DNA of 28,167 nucleotides from CAZSIA01 sp045126355 (GCA_045126355.1 JBGVOE010000117.1:1-28167); one strand, 5' to 3'. Counted from the stretch's first letter, positions 17,796-26,227 are shown. The notes: generated by a model not told the origin, from the letters alone. A program made the numbers and translations.

Positions 17796-17999
17796 AAAGT
17801 TTAAATATAGTTTTAGTTATATTCGCTTTCTATAATTAAAAAGTATTGTTGAAATCTAATCTATTTTTTTCAGACTAAAAACATATAAAGCCCTTAGTGG
17901 AGCCATAATTAATGAAATGTGAACTATTCTATATTGGTTCTTTTATTCTTGTTTTTATAGTTAATAATAAATTATTTATATATAAATTATACTTATTAA

Positions 18000-18036
18000 A
18001 AAAAGATGGTTGTCTTTATTTTACATCCATCTTTTT
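18000..18036. terminator. Bidirectional terminator between AraC and GH1 genes
   Basis: AAAAGATGG and CCATCTTTT are inverted arms about 17 bases apart, with A/T runs outside both. It can serve the plus-strand regulator and the minus-strand GH1 gene, which converge here. The rest of 17796-18000 shows no gene. Confidence 0.8.
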
Positions 18037-18042
18037 ACTTTC

Positions 18043-19368
18043 TTATTCTTTAATTATTTTTTGATAGAAATAGAATGAATCTTTTGGAATTCTTTCAAAT
18101 GTTTCAAAATCAACATATACAAGACCAAATCTTTTTCTATATCCTTCATACCATTCTAGATTATCTAATAACGACCAAAGGAAGTATCCTCTTGCGTCAA
18201 CACCATCTTCAATAGCTTTTTCAAATTGTGCTAAATATTGCTTAATATATTCACATCTTGCTGCATCGTGTATTTTTTTATCTTCGGTAATAATATCAGT
18301 AACAGCACATCCATTTTCAGTCATATAGAATGGAAGACGGTATCTTTCATATAAAAATTTAGGGCCCCAATATAATGCTTCTGGACTTACCACCCAATTC
18401 ATACATGTAAACACAGCATTTGGTTTTGGTGGAACAATTTGATATCCGCCTTTACCATCTGATTTAACATATAGACCTTGATAAATATTTTGGCAATAAA
18501 AGTCAATTGGTTGTGATATTAATTCTAAATCACCATTTTTAATTTCTGGTAAATCTTCTTTTCTATTTACTTCATAATATTTTTTTGGATAATCACCTAA
18601 GATAATTGGATCAGAGAATACACTAACGCCCCACATATCTCCGCGTTCAACATCAAAATATGATTGTCTTGCTGCTTCAATATCTTCCACAGATGTTGTT
18701 AAAGGAATTCTTGCATCATTACAAGGAGCATATCCGATTTTAATGTTTTTACATTTTCTTAAAACTTTTACTGCTTCTCCGTGACATAATAAAAGATTAT
18801 GCACCATAGTATTTCTATCTTTTGCACTATATTTTGCATCAGGTAAAGTACCACCAAGTCTTGCACCTAAAATGCATTGTGGTTCATTAAAAGTAATAAA
18901 ATGATTAACTTTATGTCCAAATGCATCAACTACTGCTTCTACATATTTTTTAAAAGCTTGTGTGATATCTCTATTTAACCAACCACCTTTTTTATATAAA
19001 GCATATGGTAAATCCCAGTGGAATAAAGTAATAAATGGTTCGATATTTGCCTCTAATAATTTATCAATCATTTTAGAATAGTGATCCAATCCTTCTTGAT
19101 TAATTTCTCCATCACCATCTTTAATAATTCTTGCCCAAGATAAAGAAAATCTATAAGCATTTACACCTAATTCTTTTAATAATTTAAGATCTTCGTCAAA
19201 CCTATTATATGAATCATCTGCATTACAAACTTTGTGATTATTAGCAATATAACCACCATCTTCAGACATAACATCCCAAACAGTTGCACTTTTACCATCT
19301 TGATAAGCCGCTCCTTCAATTTGAGTAGCAGCAGTTGCAACACCCCAAACGAAATCTTTTTTCTTCAT
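18043..19368 (-). CDS. bglA: Glycoside hydrolase family 1 beta-glucosidase
   Basis: The 441-residue enzyme is full length for GH1. The acid/base is Glu162 in TFNEPQ and the nucleophile Glu351 in MTENG. Substrate-site residues Gln16, His118-Trp119, Trp398 and Glu405-Trp406 are in place. The segment LDNLEWYEGYRKRFGLVYVDF is that of beta-glucosidases on free sugars, not the phospho-beta-glucosidase version with the phosphate-binding Ser/Lys/Tyr set, so it should hydrolyse unphosphorylated beta-glycosides in the cytoplasm (no signal peptide). Some GH1 members of this type also take fucosides or galactosides. It lies 57 bases downstream of the GH127 gene, with a GAGGAG ribosome site, probably in one operon. 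Confidence 0.94.
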   Translation of the reverse strand: MKKKDFVWGVATAATQIEGAAYQDGKSATVWDVMSEDGGYIANNHKVCNADDSYNRFDEDLKLLKELGVNAYRFSLSWARIIKDGDGEINQEGLDHYSKMIDKLLEANIEPFITLFHWDLPYALYKKGGWLNRDITQAFKKYVEAVVDAFGHKVNHFITFNEPQCILGARLGGTLPDAKYSAKDRNTMVHNLLLCHGEAVKVLRKCKNIKIGYAPCNDARIPLTTSVEDIEAARQSYFDVERGDMWGVSVFSDPIILGDYPKKYYEVNRKEDLPEIKNGDLELISQPIDFYCQNIYQGLYVKSDGKGGYQIVPPKPNAVFTCMNWVVSPEALYWGPKFLYERYRLPFYMTENGCAVTDIITEDKKIHDAARCEYIKQYLAQFEKAIEDGVDARGYFLWSLLDNLEWYEGYRKRFGLVYVDFETFERIPKDSFYFYQKIIKE

Positions 19369-19425
19369 ATTATTTTCTCCTCGTATAAATATTTTGAAAC
19401 GCTTATGACTTAAATTATAAAAGCA

Positions 19426-21237
19426 TTATCCCTTATAATTTAGCCAAACAAGCATATTGGATTCGCCTCTATTTGCGTATCCAGCATATGGAATTGCTTT
19501 TATAATATAATCTTCATAGACATTAGAAACAAAGTCATATAATTTATCACTTGTTACTTTCTTATAACCTTTAAACTTTAAAACATTTGTATTGAAAAAC
19601 TTATTGAATTCTAATTCATATTGAATATTCTTATCGATATATAATTGATATAAATTATCACAATTGTCTACACTTTCAATACAATAAACAAATGGGCCGT
19701 ATTGAATAGCTACTTTATTAGCATTATTTCTAACTAATGAATTTGATTCAATTAATAATGGTTTCATTTCAAAATTAATTATAATTTCTTTATTTGATGA
19801 AATGTATGCATAACCATTTTTTAGTTCATAATCAGAATTAATTTCAAAATGATTACACCAAGAAGGAATACGAATTGCAATGGTATCAACATTTTCTTTT
19901 CTAATTTTAACTAAACCATCTTGTGGATAATTTGTTTCAATAATTACTTTTTTATTATCTTTTTTTAATTTGCTATCTATAAACTGATTAATATAAATAA
20001 CTTCATTATCTTCACTATAAATATAATCTCCCAAAGAAGCTAATAATCTAGTGATATTTGGAGGACAACAAGAACAGTCAAAGACTTCTAATCTTTGAGT
20101 GATTGGTAAACGATCCTTATCTTTTGTTGAAGTATTATGAATATGATTATTTAAATTAATTTCTAAAGGATTTTCATAGAAGAATGATTTACCATCTAAT
20201 GATACACCTGCTAAAGCACCATTATATAATTCTCTTTCAATAATATCAGCATAAATTGAATTATTATCAAATTTCATCATACGATTAGCAAAATAAATCA
20301 TAGAGATTGATGCGCAAGTTTCACAATAAGCTGTTTCATTTGGTAAATCATAAGCCATAGTAAATGATTCGCCAATATGTGAAGAACCTAGTCCACCTGT
20401 AATATACATCTTTTTATTAACAATATCATTAAATATTTCCTTACATGCTGCATATAATTCTTGATCTTTTGTTTCATAAGCAACATCACTCATTCCGCTA
20501 TATAAATAACAAGCTCTTACCGCATGACCTTCAGCAGTTTTTTGTTCTCTTACTGGTAAATGATTTTGAGCATATTTTTCATTAAAGCATTTAATAAAAT
20601 CTTCAACATCACTTCCTACACCACGATTATCAATAAAAAATTTAGCCATATCTAAATACTTTCTATTATTAGTACAGCGATACATTTTAACTAGTGCAAG
20701 TTCAATTTCTTCATGTCCTGGAGTAATAAATTTAGCAGTTTTATTTATCATAAACTCTCTTTCGATACATTCTGCATATTTTTCCATACATTTTAAAAAC
20801 TTATCTTTTCCAGTTGCTTCGAAATATGCAACAGCTGCTTCCATTAAATGTCCTGCACAATATAACTCATGACAATCTCTATTTGTAAATCTTTTTCCTG
20901 GTTCAACAACAGTAAAATATATATTAAAATATCCATCATTTAATTGATTCTTTTCAATTAAATCAACAATATAATCAATTTTATTTTCTAATTCTTTATC
21001 ACTTTTATTATTTAAAATATAAGCTGCTCCCTCTATCCATTTTGCAATATCAGAATCCCAAAAAAAATGAGGTCTTTTATCATCGCCTTCTTTATATTCA
21101 AATTTAAAAGCTTCAATTCTACCTGTATCATAAAAACGATCATAAACAGAATTAATTGTGACATTTTCATTTAATAATTGTTTATCTTTCCAATAACCTT
21201 TATTAAGATTAACATTTCTATAGCTAATATTTTTCAT
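19426..21237 (-). CDS. GH127 beta-L-arabinofuranosidase
   Basis: The 603-residue enzyme is of glycoside hydrolase family 127 (former DUF1680). The zinc and catalytic residues known from HypBA1 of Bifidobacterium longum are visible: Glu306 and Cys308 in AYCETCAS, then Cys390-Cys391 in DCSCCPPN, the first of which would be the cysteine nucleophile. An alpha/alpha barrel with PHFFWDSDIAKWIEGA and GGLGSSHIGESF segments fits the family. HypBA1 removes beta-1,2-linked L-arabinofuranose from short chains on plant hydroxyproline-rich glycoproteins; other members act on related furanosides, so the exact substrate is uncertain. No signal peptide is present. I chose the ATG at 21237 because AGGAGG stands 7-8 bases before it; the frame continues upstream without a ribosome site. 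Confidence 0.92.
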   Translation of the reverse strand: MKNISYRNVNLNKGYWKDKQLLNENVTINSVYDRFYDTGRIEAFKFEYKEGDDKRPHFFWDSDIAKWIEGAAYILNNKSDKELENKIDYIVDLIEKNQLNDGYFNIYFTVVEPGKRFTNRDCHELYCAGHLMEAAVAYFEATGKDKFLKCMEKYAECIEREFMINKTAKFITPGHEEIELALVKMYRCTNNRKYLDMAKFFIDNRGVGSDVEDFIKCFNEKYAQNHLPVREQKTAEGHAVRACYLYSGMSDVAYETKDQELYAACKEIFNDIVNKKMYITGGLGSSHIGESFTMAYDLPNETAYCETCASISMIYFANRMMKFDNNSIYADIIERELYNGALAGVSLDGKSFFYENPLEINLNNHIHNTSTKDKDRLPITQRLEVFDCSCCPPNITRLLASLGDYIYSEDNEVIYINQFIDSKLKKDNKKVIIETNYPQDGLVKIRKENVDTIAIRIPSWCNHFEINSDYELKNGYAYISSNKEIIINFEMKPLLIESNSLVRNNANKVAIQYGPFVYCIESVDNCDNLYQLYIDKNIQYELEFNKFFNTNVLKFKGYKKVTSDKLYDFVSNVYEDYIIKAIPYAGYANRGESNMLVWLNYKG

Positions 21238-21276
21238 GTCTAATCCTCCTAGTAATAAATATATTATTTCTACCAA

Positions 21277-21285
21277 ATTATAACA
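21277..21285 (-). promoter_or_regulatory. Extended -10 promoter of GH127-GH1 operon
   Basis: TGTTATAAT on the minus strand lies about 40 bases upstream of the GH127 ATG. No convincing -35 is seen. No clear catabolite-control (cre) site was found nearby. Confidence 0.6.
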
Positions 21286-21483
21286 TAATAATCAAATGAA
21301 AAATAGTCTTGTTATATTAAAAAGTATTAAGCTTAAATTCAATTATGATACACTTTTTCAATTCCTTCTTTATATTAAGCAAACTTTTCTTTATATTTTA
21401 ATTTATAGTTAAAGCATCAAGCGCATATGTAAAATTACACTCTAATTCCATAATTTTTCTTACAAAAAAGTCTAGGAAAAGTA

Positions 21484-21515
21484 AAAACGACCGACCAAAT
21501 TACTTAACCGACCGT
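21484..21515 (-). terminator. Terminator of serine hydrolase gene, G-U rich stem
   Basis: On the minus strand ACGGTCGGTTAA can pair over 12 positions with TTGGTCGGTCGT, using several G-U pairs, and is followed by TTTTT. As DNA the arms look like direct repeats (ACCGACC twice), but the RNA folds well. It lies just past the stop at 21529. Confidence 0.75.
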
Positions 21516-21528
21516 CTTAATATATTAG

Positions 21529-22512
21529 TTATTTAATTAATGCTTCTACAACATTTTTTTCTATAAATTCAATTCTATCAAATATCATAGGTTTAAAATA
21601 GGCTGTTACAGCTACAACTATATTATACATTTTATTGATATAAATGACATTACCACCATCACCTATTGCAGCGATTACATCACTATTTCTATGAGGTAAC
21701 CACCATAAATAACCATAATCTTGATTACCAAATTTATAGTCTAATGAAACATATGATTTGCTCATTTCCTCTATATATTCTTCACTAATAATTCTTTGAT
21801 TATTATATACACCTTTATTTAAAACTAATAAACCAACTTGTGCCATTTCAAATGCTGATAAAGATAATCCCCATCCAGCTGTAGGCATATCAGTTGGATC
21901 CATAAACCAAACTTTACCATGATTACCTTTGTTCATTAAATAAGCAAATTGATCTTCTGCTGATGTACAATTAGCATTAACTCTTGCCTCAATTCCTAAA
22001 GGCTTAAATAAATATTCATTAGCAAACTCCAACATATTCATACCACTTGAGGCTCTAATAATTCCTAATAATATTTGAGTACCTAATGTATGATATATAA
22101 ATTCATTAGTTATACCATTTCTTCCACCTAAAGAATCTAAAATTGTAAGAGACCAATCATTAGAAGTACAAACCTTCTTCCAAGGTTCACTTTTTCCTTT
22201 ATATGGCGCTGTCATAGTAAGTAGGTGTTTAATTGTAACATCATAAATAGTTTTTTCTCCTCTTTTAGGAGTATAGATATCTTTATAATAATCCATTACT
22301 TTATCATTAACACTTTTAATGAATCCTTTATCGATTGCAATACCTATTAGTAAAGATGTGATGGATTTAGTTACACTCATGACATTCATTGTATCTTCTT
22401 TACTAAATCCTTCATTGTATTCTTCTATTTCTAAAATGTTATCTTTATAAGCTACTATTTGTCTTATATTTATATCATTTTTACTAGAATAATTATTTAA
22501 TATCTTTTTCAT
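21529..22512 (-). CDS. Serine hydrolase, class C beta-lactamase fold
   Basis: The 327-residue protein belongs to the beta-lactamase/transpeptidase-like serine hydrolases. The nucleophile motif S46-V-T-K49 sits in VMSVTKSITSLLIG. The second motif is Y140-H-T in EFIYHTLGTQILLG, in place of the usual YxN. The third is the IGDGGN segment near residue 290 in place of KTG/HxG. WGLSLSAFEMAQVGLLVLNKG is a family landmark. Members are esterases, D-amino-acid peptidases or similar, rarely true beta-lactamases. No signal peptide is seen, so it probably acts inside the cell, possibly removing ester groups from imported glycans beside the two glycosidases. Ribosome site weak (GTGATG). Confidence 0.88.
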   Translation of the reverse strand: MKKILNNYSSKNDINIRQIVAYKDNILEIEEYNEGFSKEDTMNVMSVTKSITSLLIGIAIDKGFIKSVNDKVMDYYKDIYTPKRGEKTIYDVTIKHLLTMTAPYKGKSEPWKKVCTSNDWSLTILDSLGGRNGITNEFIYHTLGTQILLGIIRASSGMNMLEFANEYLFKPLGIEARVNANCTSAEDQFAYLMNKGNHGKVWFMDPTDMPTAGWGLSLSAFEMAQVGLLVLNKGVYNNQRIISEEYIEEMSKSYVSLDYKFGNQDYGYLWWLPHRNSDVIAAIGDGGNVIYINKMYNIVVAVTAYFKPMIFDRIEFIEKNVVEALIK

Positions 22513-22641
22513 AACATCATCACTTTCAACATTATAACTTCTAATTTGGTAAACAATTACTTTTCTTTGGTTCAGTTTATAAAAACAACTTTTAAATATA
22601 AAATTTCTCTTCTATTAAATCAAGATTATAAACATTAATAT

Positions 22642-23262
22642 TTATCGAATAAAATTAGTGTATTTTGTTTTCTCTCTATTAGGTAGGCCAAATGTTTCTT
22701 TACCTAACTTAATACTCTTCATTAAAAAAGTCATGTTAGTTGCTAGTGTTCTCATTTGTTGTAATCCCTCAACATCCTCTTCTGCTTCTTCATAACTACT
22801 TCCATGAACACCATTCCAATATTGACCAGATGCTATTGGCATACCAGAAATAGTAAAATACTTATTCAACACATCAAATGATGAAGTGATTCCACCTCTA
22901 CGTGCTACACAAACGCTAGCCCCAACTTTCATTAATTTAGAAAAACGAGAACTATGGAATAATCTATCACAAAAAGCTATTAAAGTAGCATTAGGTGAAG
23001 CATAGTAAACTGGTGATGCTAAAATTAAACCATCTGCTTCTTTTAATTTTTCACTTACTTCATTAACTTCATCATCGAATATACATTTACCATTTTCTTT
23101 AAAACAATTACCACAGGCAATACATCCACGTATATCTTTATTGCCAATATTTATAACTTCAACTAAAACATCTAACGAATTAAATGCTTTCTTTAATTCC
23201 TCAATAGCCCTAGCTGTAGTACCATGAATATGAGGACTTCCATTTATAATTAATACCTTCAT
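22642..23262 (-). CDS. NAD(P)H-dependent iron-sulfur flavoprotein
   Basis: The 206-residue protein has the flavodoxin-like fold of the FMN-dependent NADPH reductase family: phosphate-loop INGSPHIHGTT near the start and LASPVYYASPNA for flavin binding. A cysteine cluster C47-x2-C50-x2-C53-x6-C60 (CIACGNCFKENGKC) matches iron-sulfur flavoproteins of anaerobes, which carry electrons. Tyr86-Tyr87 and the C-terminal helix are usual. The start at 23262 is set by AAGGAGAAAG seven bases before it; the upstream frame is leader. It may supply reductant under anaerobic conditions, but no direct partner is visible. Confidence 0.9.
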   Translation of the reverse strand: MKVLIINGSPHIHGTTARAIEELKKAFNSLDVLVEVINIGNKDIRGCIACGNCFKENGKCIFDDEVNEVSEKLKEADGLILASPVYYASPNATLIAFCDRLFHSSRFSKLMKVGASVCVARRGGITSSFDVLNKYFTISGMPIASGQYWNGVHGSSYEEAEEDVEGLQQMRTLATNMTFLMKSIKLGKETFGLPNREKTKYTNFIR

Positions 23263-23317
23263 AACTTTCTCCTTTATAACTTCTAATTTATTTAATCTTC
23301 CATTATTCAATTATTTC

Positions 23318-23378
23318 CTAATAACCATTTTTATTAGAACCAACTCTTCGTATTAAATTTTCATTTTATAATATACCA
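23318..23378 (-). promoter_or_regulatory. Extended -10 and leader inverted repeat of flavoprotein gene
   Basis: TGGTATATT (23370-23378, minus strand) is a plausible extended -10 element. In the leader, CTAATAA (23318-23324) and TTATTAG (23331-23337) form an inverted repeat with a 6-base spacer, a possible operator. Both are predictions from sequence alone. Confidence 0.4.
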
Positions 23379-23444
23379 TATTTTAAAGAAAATTACACAA
23401 TAAAGTATACAATAAATATTCATTATTTTTTTAACTATTAGGTG

Positions 23445-23468
23445 AAATGTCACTTTAAATGTCACTTT
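23445..23468. repeat. Exact tandem 12-bp repeat AAATGTCACTTT
   Basis: Two perfect head-to-tail copies lie at 23445-23456 and 23457-23468. A one-base variant (AAATGACACTTT) lies at 27764-27775, upstream of the winged-helix gene, inside an inverted repeat over its promoter. The two sites bracket the repeat region. Confidence 0.5.
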
Positions 23469-23589
23469 GAATCTAATATATAAAAACTAACTATAGTTTC
23501 TTTCTACTATAAATATTCTATTAAGTTCATATATTTATAAAGCCACTTTCTATATAACACTAGCTACGGTTAGTTTCTACGCTATGAAT

Positions 23590-23660
23590 TTAATACAAAT
23601 TTCTACTTTTAGAAAAAAACAAATTTTATAGTTTTAATACAAATTCTTATTTAAAATTGT
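23590..23660. repeat. Degenerate AATACAA repeats, inverted relative to the 26746 array
   Basis: AATACAAATT occurs twice (near 23592 and 23636) with a third variant, AAAACAAATT, near 23616. Reverse-complemented they match the TTTGTATT units of the 21-bp array at 26746-26850, but spacing here is irregular (24 and 20 bases). They may be a decayed opposite end of the same element. Confidence 0.4.
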
Positions 23661-23711
23661 ATTATTTCTATCTAGAAACGTATTAAAACATATCTTTTCA
23701 TTAAAACAATA

Positions 23712-23760
23712 TGTAGCCGCACAGACCGAATCTGAACTAATTTTACAAAAAGTATCTGAA
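23712..23760. repeat. Partial 24-bp repeat array, copy E1
   Basis: CAGACCGA...TCTGAAC...TTACAAA...TCTGAA, with the two CTGAA words 24 bases apart. The segment matches 26012-26060 with only a few differences and corresponds to one arm of the complete arrays at 24006 and 26278. Confidence 0.6.
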
Positions 23761-23809
23761 TTTATTTAGCTCATTTAACGCTCATAGTCGCACCCAATCG
23801 AAAGAACTC

Positions 23810-23889
23810 AGTATTTATATTATATATAATAAAAAGTTTGATATAGGCTGAATATATAGACCGTAGGATAGTTCTATATTATATATAAA
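23810..23889. repeat. C-block repeat, copy 1
   Basis: This block begins AGTATTTATATT and includes GGCTGAATATATAGACCGTAG and GATAGTTCTAT. Close copies lie at 24184-24302 and 26109-26227 and a degraded one starts at 26453. The 3' palindrome seen in copies 2 and 3 is missing here. Confidence 0.75.
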
Positions 23890-23950
23890 TAAGGATAATA
23901 AATTTTTAATTAACATGTGTCTTGCGCGTTTTATTGCAGCTTTGAAAATG

Positions 23951-23977
23951 AAAAAAAGACCGCTCTTTCGAACGATC
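23951..23977 (-). terminator. Terminator-like hairpin without a gene, D-block copy 1
   Basis: GATCGTTC pairs with GAGCGGTC around GAAA (two G-U pairs) and is followed by a run of seven T on the minus strand. No gene lies immediately upstream of it on that strand; the repeat array does. Confidence 0.75.
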
Positions 23978-24160
23978 TTCTATAATCTTTTATACGTTTG
24001 CTTACTGTAATTTTCCCAAATTCTTTTTGTCATATTTTTCCAAAATGAACTTGTAATATTACAACTGTAAAATTACAAAGTTATTCTGAACGAAAACTAC
24101 AAAGTTGGCCTGAAAATAAAAAACGACCGACCGAACGCACGAACTCATACGGAGCTCATG
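23958..24160. repeat. 203-bp D-block, copy 1
   Basis: It aligns without gaps to 26230-26432; I count about 7 differences, or roughly 96-97 percent identity. The block contains a terminator hairpin, a two-sided 24-bp repeat array (24006-24117) and a C-rich tail with ACGACCGACCGAACGCACGA. It is followed by a C-block. No coding potential is apparent. Confidence 0.9.
24006..24117. repeat. Convergent 24-bp repeat array around TTGTAATATTACAA, copy 1
   Basis: On the left, units begin TGTAA/TGTCA and contain TTTTCCCAAA or TTTTTCCAAA; on the right, inverted units end TTACAAA/CTACAAA and contain TCTGAAC or CCTGAAA. The arms meet at the perfect 14-bp palindrome TTGTAATATTACAA (24051-24064). Unit spacing is mostly 24 bases. 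This looks like a multi-site recognition region for a dimeric DNA-binding protein. Confidence 0.8.
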
Positions 24161-24183
24161 ATAGCACCCAATCGAACGAACTA

Positions 24184-24302
24184 AGTATTTATATTAGTTA
24201 TACTAGAAAGTTTAATATAGACTGAATATAAAGATCGTAGGATAGTTCTATATTGTATAATAATATAACTTTTATTTCTTTTAATTTTCTATATATAGAA
24301 AA
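24184..24302. repeat. C-block repeat, copy 2, ending in an 18-bp palindrome
   Basis: Same block as 23810 and 26109. It ends in TTTTCTATATATAGAAAA (24285-24302). The corresponding palindrome at 26210-26227 differs at two positions that pair with each other (T-A here, C-G there), which keeps the symmetry. Confidence 0.75.
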
Positions 24303-24350
24303 AGACCACACCCATTATTTCAAAACCCTTCTTTAAACATATGCCTACAT

Positions 24351-24500
24351 AAAAAGAAAAGCTAAGAGTCAAAGTGTCTCTTAGCTAACTATTTCTATAA
24401 TGAAGGAATGATCTTGAAAACAGTCTAGCTGCAAAGATTTTTGCAGGGTCATGTAAATGCCCTAATGGTTTGATATAAACATTCCTTCATTACTATTATA
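24351..24500 (-). ncRNA. Candidate stand-alone structured small RNA
   Basis: On the minus strand a TATAAT box (24495-24500) is followed within about 10 bases by a 12-bp perfect closing stem (24480-24491 with 24399-24410, AATGAAGGAATG arms). Inside are two further hairpins: CTGCAAA/TTTGCAG (24429-24446) and a GGG-CAT/ATG-CCC stem with one bulged base (24446-24462). After the closing stem comes a strong terminator, AGCTAAGAG/CTCTTAGCT (24360-24386), then TTTTC and more T. The predicted transcript is about 135 bases with no open frame. I do not recognise an Rfam family; 6S, SRP and tmRNA signatures are absent. The opposite strand would give a GTAA tetraloop on the inner stem, so plus-strand transcription cannot be excluded. 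Confidence 0.6.
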
Positions 24501-24508
24501 CTATAATA

Positions 24509-24584
24509 TTAGAAAAAAAAACTAAGGAATTTACTCTTAGTTTTAGTATACGAAAAAGAACAAATCTTAACGAAATGTTCTTTA
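24509..24584 (-). terminator. Two tandem terminators after the decayed CmpB-type gene
   Basis: The first hairpin (24553-24584) pairs AAAGAACA with TGTTCTTT and is followed by a T-run on the minus strand. The second (about 24509-24544) pairs AAAACTAAG with CTTAGTTTT and is followed by nine T. Together they isolate the operon from the small RNA downstream. Confidence 0.8.
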
Positions 24585-25180
24585 TAATAATGCAAACACT
24601 ATGGATGCTATTATATCTACTGCCATTATAACAGCAAAAATTATAGAAAATAGTTTTATTTTTTTTAAAGGGATTTTTTCGATTAATTTTAATAACATCG
24701 GAAAAACAAATCCCATTTAAATAAAAATTAAAACAAGCTAAATACATGATATAGGCAACGCTATATAGCCTTTATAATGTAGAGGAATTTCTTTATCAAA
24801 AAGATTTATTACATAATGAGAATAATCCCATAGTCTTATATTAAATAATTTTTCACAACCAAGACCTACTACTAATTCTACAAGCGTTGGCAAAGATATA
24901 TCAATAATAGCATATAACAAATATTGATACCATTTACCCTTAGTTTTCTTTAAGAATGTTTTAGGGGCTTGTGGTGGACCCATAAGTAAATAGGAAATAA
25001 CCATTGTAGTTCCATAAATCGGACAGATTGGTCCAAATAAGAAACTTCTATCAACTAATTCTTTTGCTAGTAAAGAAACATGTACTGTTTCCCATATAAA
25101 GCCAGCAAAAGAAAAAATCAAACATACAAAAATAATCTTGCTAATAATATTGTGTTTTCATTTTTAATACTTTTATCCAT
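24582..25180 (-). pseudogene. Decayed putative ABC-transporter-permease-like (CmpB, PF06541-type) membrane gene
   Basis: The translated parts match the CmpB-type family: FSFAGFIWETV, SFLFGPICPIYGTTMV, a middle LVELVVGLGCEKLFNIRLWDYS segment, and a C-terminal FVFPMLLKLIEKIP helix region. The reading frame is broken three times. The ATG at 25180 overlaps the upstream stop and gives MDKSIKNENTILL, but the frame must shift near 25130-25145 to reach the family core, which itself lacks an ATG. Then TAG (24738-24740) and TAA (24717-24719) interrupt the frame before the natural-looking stop at 24582. Intact members are multi-helix membrane proteins of unknown function. This copy is probably dead. Confidence 0.75.
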
Positions 25181-25922
25181 TAATAGCCACTTGTTTTTTA
25201 GCTTTTATTAATTTTAAAATATCTTTTAAATACACAATTCCAAAATAAATAACAATTACTACCATAGTTAAATACATATACCAATATTGATATGGAATAA
25301 TGCTATAGAATAAGTTTAAAAGTGGATTATCTGGATAAATTGAATACATATAATTTACTTTTATTACATTGCCAGCCAAATCTACAATATTGTTTTTAAT
25401 TGCATATGAATTAATCCATAAATTAACGAAATGAATTAATGTATATACTGTCATAGTAATAACTACAGTACTAATTATACATTTAACATCTTTTTTAGCT
25501 AATTTTAGTAAAAACATTAAAATTGGAATTCCAAGTTCAAATACATGTGGAAAATAATAAAATACAAATGTCCAACTTAATATTTCTGCCTCAGAAACAG
25601 AAACATTAATAATTAATGCAAATAATGCCCCAATAGACCAAAGTAGTAAAAGATTGTTTAATACTTTTTTTCTGGTAAATACCGCAAATGGTAAAACCAT
25701 TGCGTTTAAAGAACATAAATGTAGTGGTAAATATTCTAATGGTGAATTCCAAGCTACTAAATTATATATAATAGCGGCAATTCCTGAAAATGATAAAATA
25801 CCTAATACTATTGTTTTAACTCTATCGCTTTTATTTTTTAAAATAAAATACAATAACGTAATAATACCTACTGCTAATATTAATGAAATAATATGTGCAC
25901 TACTTAAAAAACCCCAAATCAT
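25173..25922 (-). CDS. YwaF / TMEM164-like (TIGR02206) membrane protein
   Basis: The 249-residue protein has about seven transmembrane helices. It carries the family signature LPLHLCSLNAMVLPFAV (His68 and Cys70) and a second conserved histidine in YYFPHVFELGIPIL (His126). Bacterial members are uncharacterised; the vertebrate relative TMEM164 is an acyltransferase, so a lipid-modifying role is possible. Ribosome site GAAGGTAG precedes the ATG. Its stop overlaps the start codon of the next, broken gene (AATGGATAA), a coupled operon. It sits as an island between two repeat-rich, gene-poor stretches. Confidence 0.85.
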   Translation of the reverse strand: MIWGFLSSAHIISLILAVGIITLLYFILKNKSDRVKTIVLGILSFSGIAAIIYNLVAWNSPLEYLPLHLCSLNAMVLPFAVFTRKKVLNNLLLLWSIGALFALIINVSVSEAEILSWTFVFYYFPHVFELGIPILMFLLKLAKKDVKCIISTVVITMTVYTLIHFVNLWINSYAIKNNIVDLAGNVIKVNYMYSIYPDNPLLNLFYSIIPYQYWYMYLTMVVIVIYFGIVYLKDILKLIKAKKQVAING

Positions 25923-26011
25923 AAGCTACCTTCATAAATTTTCGATATCATATCATACCATATTATTTACACTTTGTCAATTTTGTAACATTTTATATTG
26001 CTTTTTTTATT

Positions 26012-26060
26012 GTAGCGATACAGACCGACTTTGAACTATTTTTACAAAAAGTATCTGAAC
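26012..26060. repeat. Partial 24-bp repeat array, copy E2
   Basis: Near copy of 23712-23760: TGTAGCGATACAGACCGACT, then TTGAAC and TCTGAAC words 24 bases apart with TTTACAAA between. It precedes a C-block, as does copy E1. Confidence 0.6.
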
Positions 26061-26108
26061 CGACCGAACGCATATAAAGTTCATGGTTGAACTAGAATTT
26101 AGAAAGTA

Positions 26109-26227
26109 AGTATTTATATTATATATAATAGAAAGTGCAATATAGGCTGAATATATAGACCGTAGGATAGTTCTATGTTATGTAATAATATAACTTTTAT
26201 TTCTTTTACTTCTCTATATATAGAGAA
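26109..26227. repeat. C-block repeat, copy 3, ending in an 18-bp palindrome
   Basis: It starts AGTATTTATATT and ends in TTCTCTATATATAGAGAA (26210-26227), directly abutting the D-block terminator. It is close to copies 1 and 2 over its shared length. A degraded fourth copy begins at about 26453 (AATTTATACTAGTTAT, then GGCTGAATATGGAG). Confidence 0.75.

Noticed and set aside
19375..19400. Catabolite-control (cre) site near GAAACGCTT
   Set aside because: The bases do not fit the cre consensus once aligned, and the position is inside the operon.
24399..24491. Riboswitch controlling a neighbouring gene
   Set aside because: On the minus strand it ends in its own terminator with no start codon downstream for over 1 kb; on the plus strand no gene follows.
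24496..24747. Open frame of 83 codons on the minus strand
   Set aside because: It is the wrong frame over the C-terminal part of the decayed CmpB-type gene; the family-like sequence is in another frame.
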